Source of the DNA: Nocardioides sp. TF02-7
Lineage (GTDB): Bacteria; Actinomycetota; Actinomycetes; Propionibacteriales; Nocardioidaceae
DNA: 64,000 bases
Direction: 5' to 3'
NCBI RefSeq assembly: GCF_022437945.1
Contig: NZ_CP092535.1
Span: 1 to 64,000, forward strand
Shown here: positions 60,442 to 64,000 of the stretch, in pieces
How positions within the stretch are numbered: position 1 is the first letter of the stretch
Layout of the letters: every line of letters starts with the position of its first letter
The notes under the pieces: model-generated
Databases searched by the model: none
Told to the model about the DNA's origin: nothing
The model's input: the letters and a program-made list of their open reading frames with translations, nothing else
Made by a program: the position numbers and the translations under genes

Positions 60442-63363
60442 TCAGCGACGGTCGTCGAGCAGTCCGGCAGCCGTCACCCGTGCGACGAGCGCGGCGCGGG
60501 ACGGGGCGCCGACCTTCTTCATCGCCGAGCGCAGCTGGCTGGCGACGGTGTGGTGGGACCGGTGCAGCGCGTCGGCGATCTCCCGGTTGGTGAGCCCCTC
60601 GGCCGCGAGACCGACGACGTCCCTCTCGCGCGGTGAGAGTGCACTGCCGTAGCCCTTGCGCCCTCCGCGCCAGGTCCGCGGCACGGCGCGGCCGTGCGCG
60701 CGGAGCAGGTGGGCGACGCGGTCGACGTCGCCGGGCGCCAGGAGGGCCGCGTAGGCGGCCAGCGCCTCCGCGAGGACGTCGAGGCCCCCTCGAGCCCGTC
60801 CGCGACCATCAGCCGACCACGACGCTCCTGGCACGACGCCGCCCGGTAGGGCCGGGGCAGGGACGTCCAGCGGTCCGCCGCCTCGCCCCACAGGTCCGCG
60901 GCCCGCGCGCTGTCCTGGCCCGCCGCCACCGCCGCCTCGCACTCCACGAGGGCGGCCGCTGCCGCCGGCGACGAGACGTCCCCGACGGCACCGGCGAAGG
61001 AGCGGGCCAGCTCCCGCGCGCCCTCGACGTCACCGGCCGCCACCAGCGCCTCCACCCGGACTGGCACGACGGCGGTCCCCCACAGCCAGACGCCGGTGTC
61101 GAGCGTGCGCCGCACCGGCTCCTCGGTCACCGCCAGGGCCTGGTCCGTCCGCCCGTCCCGGAGGTGGAGCGAGGCGAGGGCGGCCGCCGGTTCGCCGACG
61201 GTCTCCCACGCCCCGGCACCGACCGCGCTGGCGAGCACCCCCTCCAGCGTCTGCGTGTCCGCCGCCGTCCCGCCCGCCGCGAGCCGCACGAGCGCCCGGA
61301 CCATCATCGGCTCGAGCCGGCTGACCGGTCGGACGTCGTCGTTGTCGGCCAGGTCGGCCGCCCTCGCCTCGAGACCTGCCCAGGCACCGGTGAGCCAGTC
61401 GAGGTGGGCCTGGGTGCACTCGACCAGCTCGGCGAGCCGCACCTGGTCGTGCTCGACCGCCAGCCGCCGCGCGACCGCCAGCCGGTCGGCGGCCTCCGCG
61501 TGACGTCCCCAGCGGAGGGCGGCGTCGCCGGTGTTGATGTGGGCCATCGTCACGATGCGACGCTCGCGGCTGTCGCCTCCCGCCTCGGGGATCGCCTCGG
61601 CAGCCGCCCACCCGCGCTCCTCGCCGAGGAGGAGCAGTCCGGCGGCGCAGACCGTGGACACCCGGAGCTGCTCGGTGGCGGGGGAGGCGGCGAGCGAGCT
61701 CGGTCGCCCGCTCGATCCACCGCAGGTGCGTGGACTTCGGGAGCCTCCCGCGGGGCCAGGCCAGCGCCAGCATGCTCACGGCCACGGTGGCGGGGTCGCG
61801 CTCGAGGTGCGGCAGAGCCCGCTCCACCTCGCCCAGGGCCGCGTCGAACTCGTCCAGCTCGTTGAGGACCCGGGAGAGCTGGAACCGCAGGTCGGCCTCG
61901 ACCGCGGGCGGGTGCTCGCCGGCGGCGAGCGAGCGTCGCAGCGCCGCGGCGAGGTCGTGGAGGTGCACGGAGGCGGGGATCGACCCGAACGGCACCTTGT
62001 CGACCACGGAGCACAGCCGCTCGGCGGACATCGTCGAGCCCTGCACCAGCTGGTGCAGCAGCGCTCCGGCGGTGGCCTCGTCGCCGGTCTCCAGCGCGAC
62101 GTCGACCGCCCGGTCGGCGTACCGCTGCCACCGGTCGTCGTCGCCCGCGAGCCGGAAGTGCGCCGCGAGGCGCGCGAGGGGCGGCGGGGACTCGGTCTCG
62201 AGCAGCTGCCCGGTGCGGCGATGCAGCCTGCGGCGCTCCAGCTCGGGCGTCGCCTCGTAGACCGCTCGACCGGCGAGGACGTGGCGGAAGGACACCCGCC
62301 GGCCCGGTCCCCGGCTCAGCAGCGCGTGGTCGACGCACTCGGCCAGACCTGCCTCGAAGTCCTCCTGCGCGAGGCCGCTGAGGTGGCGCAGCGACGGCTC
62401 CGGCAACGGCTCCGCGGCCACCGCGGCCGCCCTGAGCACGACGGTGGCCCGCTCGTCCAGCCGCGTGACCTGCTCGAGAAGGGTGTCGCGGAGCGTCGGT
62501 GGCACCACGATCTCTGCGAGCGGCAGCCGCATCCAGGCACCGTCCCGCCGGACCAGGTCCTTGCGGCGGACCATCAGCCGCACCGACTCCTCGATGGCGA
62601 GCGGAAGGCCGCCGGTGTGCTCGTGCAGGTGCTGGGCGAACGCCTGGGACAACGGCTGGTCGTCGAGCATCGACGAGGCGAGCTCGGCGGTTCCGGCCGG
62701 GTCGAGCGGCGAGAGCTCGAGCCGCACGACCTCCGTCCCCGGCCGGAGCCGCGCGGTGAAGCCCGGCACCCAGTCGTCGGGACCGACCTCGGTGGAGCGG
62801 TAGGCGAGGACGAGGCTGAACGCTCGTGGCGTCCTGGTCGCGACGAACAGCAGGAACTCGCGGGTGACGTCGTCGGACCACTGCAGGTCGTCGACCACGA
62901 GCCGGTCGGCGCCGAGGGCCGTCAGCAGCTCGACCAGCGCACGGAACACACGGTGCCGTGCCGACGCGGCGTCGGCGGCCGGCTCGGGGGCGGGCGGGAG
63001 GACGCTGCTCCACTCCGGGAACAGCGGGCGCAACGACCCGACGAGGTCACTCAGCGGGAGGCCGCCGACCCGGCCGGGGTCGGTGGCGAGGAGCGCGTCG
63101 ACGACGGGCCCCAGCGTGTAGGGCTCGGCGAGCGGAGGGCAGGCCATCCACAGCGTGCCGTCGGCGGTGCCCGCCTCGCCGAGCGCCTCCCGGAGGAGCC
63201 GGGTCTTCCCCACCCCGGCCTCGCCGGCGACCAGCACGACGGGGGCATGCTCGCGAACGGCACCGGTGAGCTCGGCCAGCGCCGCCGCACGGGCGACGAA
63301 CCGCGGCGGCGAGGCGTGCGCCACGGCCGCGGACGCGCTGCCGGCCGACACTAGTTCGTCCAC
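60442..63363 (-). CDS. LAL-type (large ATP-binding) LuxR regulator, two shifts
   Basis: About 973 residues. N-terminal AAA/NACHT-like ATPase: Walker A VLVAGEAGVGKTRLLREAL, Walker B DRLVVDDLQWSDD; then TPR-like helical region (about 420-880) and C-terminal LuxR HTH (LSPRERDVVGLAAEGLTNRE, IADALHRSHHTVASQLRSAM). Frame changes at about 61695 (extra base) and 60784-60789 (one base missing). LAL proteins act as pathway-specific activators. The gene precedes the subtilase genes in the same direction, so it may control them (inference). Confidence 0.87.
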
Positions 63364-63795
63364 CGCTCGTCCACCGCTCGTCCGACGTCCTCTCTCGGTC
63401 CTGCGCCCCGGGCACCCGTGGGGTCAGTGAACACCATCAGGTGCGGCAGACGGGAGAGTCACGTGTGGCCGCACGGCGCGGGACGTCATGCGTTGCGAGG
63501 GCGATCGCCCACGGGATGTATGACGTCGTTGGCCCCGCACCGCGCGCAGCGAGGGCGGCTCGACACGCGCGAGCGCAGCGAGCGCAATACCGGCGGAGCG
63601 AAATATCCGAACTCCATGAATGCCTGGCACACGGATCGCTCGGATGTAGCCGCTGACTGGCTCAGGTCGGTGACATCGACGACGACGTTGAGGAGCCGGG
63701 TCGCCTGGAGCGACCAGCGCGGCTGGGGCGTACCCCGGCCCAATCTCCGGACGTGTGACCCGTTGCGTCGGGCCACACAGGTGTGACGCGTCTGC
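63364..63795. other. Intergenic region with repeat copy C
   Basis: About 430 bp between the LAL regulator start and the stop of a LuxR gene; no supported gene on either strand. Holds the third copy of the 46-bp repeat and presumably the LAL promoter. Confidence 0.6.
63482..63527. repeat. 46-bp double-dyad repeat, copy C
   Basis: GACGTCAT outer arms and GGGCGATCGCCC centre as in copies A and B, with the same length. It lies downstream of the leftward LuxR gene that enters from the window edge. Confidence 0.85.
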
Positions 63796-64000
63796 TTACG
63801 AACGACGCGTGATCCGGTGCGCCAGGACGGCTGCTTGGGTTCGGTCGGCGCATCCGGTCTTGGTCAAGATGTGCGAGACGTGCGTTTTTCACAGTGTGTT
63901 CGCTTAGGTGGAGCATGGCCGCGATCTCGCTGTTGGATGCGCCGGTTGCGATGAGTTTGAGGACCTCTTGTTCGCGATCGGTCAGTTCCTGGACCCGGGA
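63796..64000 (-). CDS. LuxR/NarL-type regulator, 3' end only, one shift
   Basis: Partial: the 5' part lies beyond the window. The visible HTH is LTDREQEVLKLIATGASNSE then IAAMLHLSEHTVK. After removing one A of an A5 run (63885-63889) it continues THVSHILTKTGCADRTQAAV, LAHRITRRS and a stop, the standard end of NarL-family response regulators. No information about the receiver domain. Confidence 0.8.

Noticed and set aside
61531..63354. Plus-strand frame of 607 codons
   Set aside because: Antisense to the LAL regulator.
63418..63786. Plus-strand frame over repeat copy C
   Set aside because: It reads through the palindromic repeat and shows no domain or ribosome-binding site.

Overview
The window is high-GC actinobacterial DNA. 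Gene content and style (an rrn operon without spacer tRNAs preceded by tyrS, many GTG starts, 13E12-type HNH protein, dnaG next to dgt, S8 peptidases, SGDI-type secreted protein) fit a Nocardioides-like member of the Propionibacteriales; this taxonomic call is inference. About 20 otherwise intact genes, including dnaG, are split by single-base length changes in short G/C runs. Nearly all are +1, so they look like sequence errors rather than decay, and I annotate each such gene across the shift.

Layout. 0-5.8 kb: rRNA operon (16S-23S-5S, minus strand) with its promoter and antitermination-like leader. 5.8-16.2 kb: chromosomal genes (tyrS, a membrane Ser/Thr kinase, a D12 adenine methylase, an epimerase, a short LuxR regulator, an FAD-linked oxidase, a PIG-L deacetylase, a spore-photoproduct-lyase-like radical SAM protein, a secreted protein).

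16.4-27.8 kb: an 11.4 kb integrated element with all genes on the minus strand. It sits inside a tRNA(CAU) gene, split at the anticodon loop. The 5' half lies at the right end and the 3' half at the left end, sharing only a 9-bp core; joined across that core they give a perfect cloverleaf. Neither half is restored by the element, but the element carries its own complete tRNA(CAU). It also encodes an excisionase-like protein, small DNA-binding proteins, a Toprim protein, a RepA-like ATPase beside an iteron-like cluster, an HGG-motif protein, and a tightly overlapping serine-recombinase / arm-domain / tyrosine-recombinase operon behind a LexA-type box. No capsid or conjugation genes are visible, which suggests a satellite-like or plasmid-like element.

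27.9-31 kb: a conserved small protein, an LCP-family cell-wall protein and an APH-like kinase. 31-41 kb: an arabinan/arabinoside utilisation locus (secreted GH43, LacI regulator with candidate operators, GH51 arabinofuranosidase, lipoprotein plus two permeases of a sugar ABC importer, another beta-propeller glycosidase, a PhyH dioxygenase). 41-49.6 kb: accessory region with SDR, LysR, small membrane proteins, a P-loop kinase, a truncated kinase beside an SOS-box-controlled 13E12 HNH gene, short dispersed repeats, an HTH/nucleotidyltransferase toxin-antitoxin-like pair and tRNA-Asn. 49.7-54.4 kb: dnaG, a 2-hydroxyacid dehydrogenase and dgt. 54.4-64 kb: a secreted PA-domain protein, a secreted subtilase, a large LAL-type LuxR regulator and the 3' end of another LuxR regulator. 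A 46-bp double-dyad repeat occurs three times, twice exactly between convergent genes.
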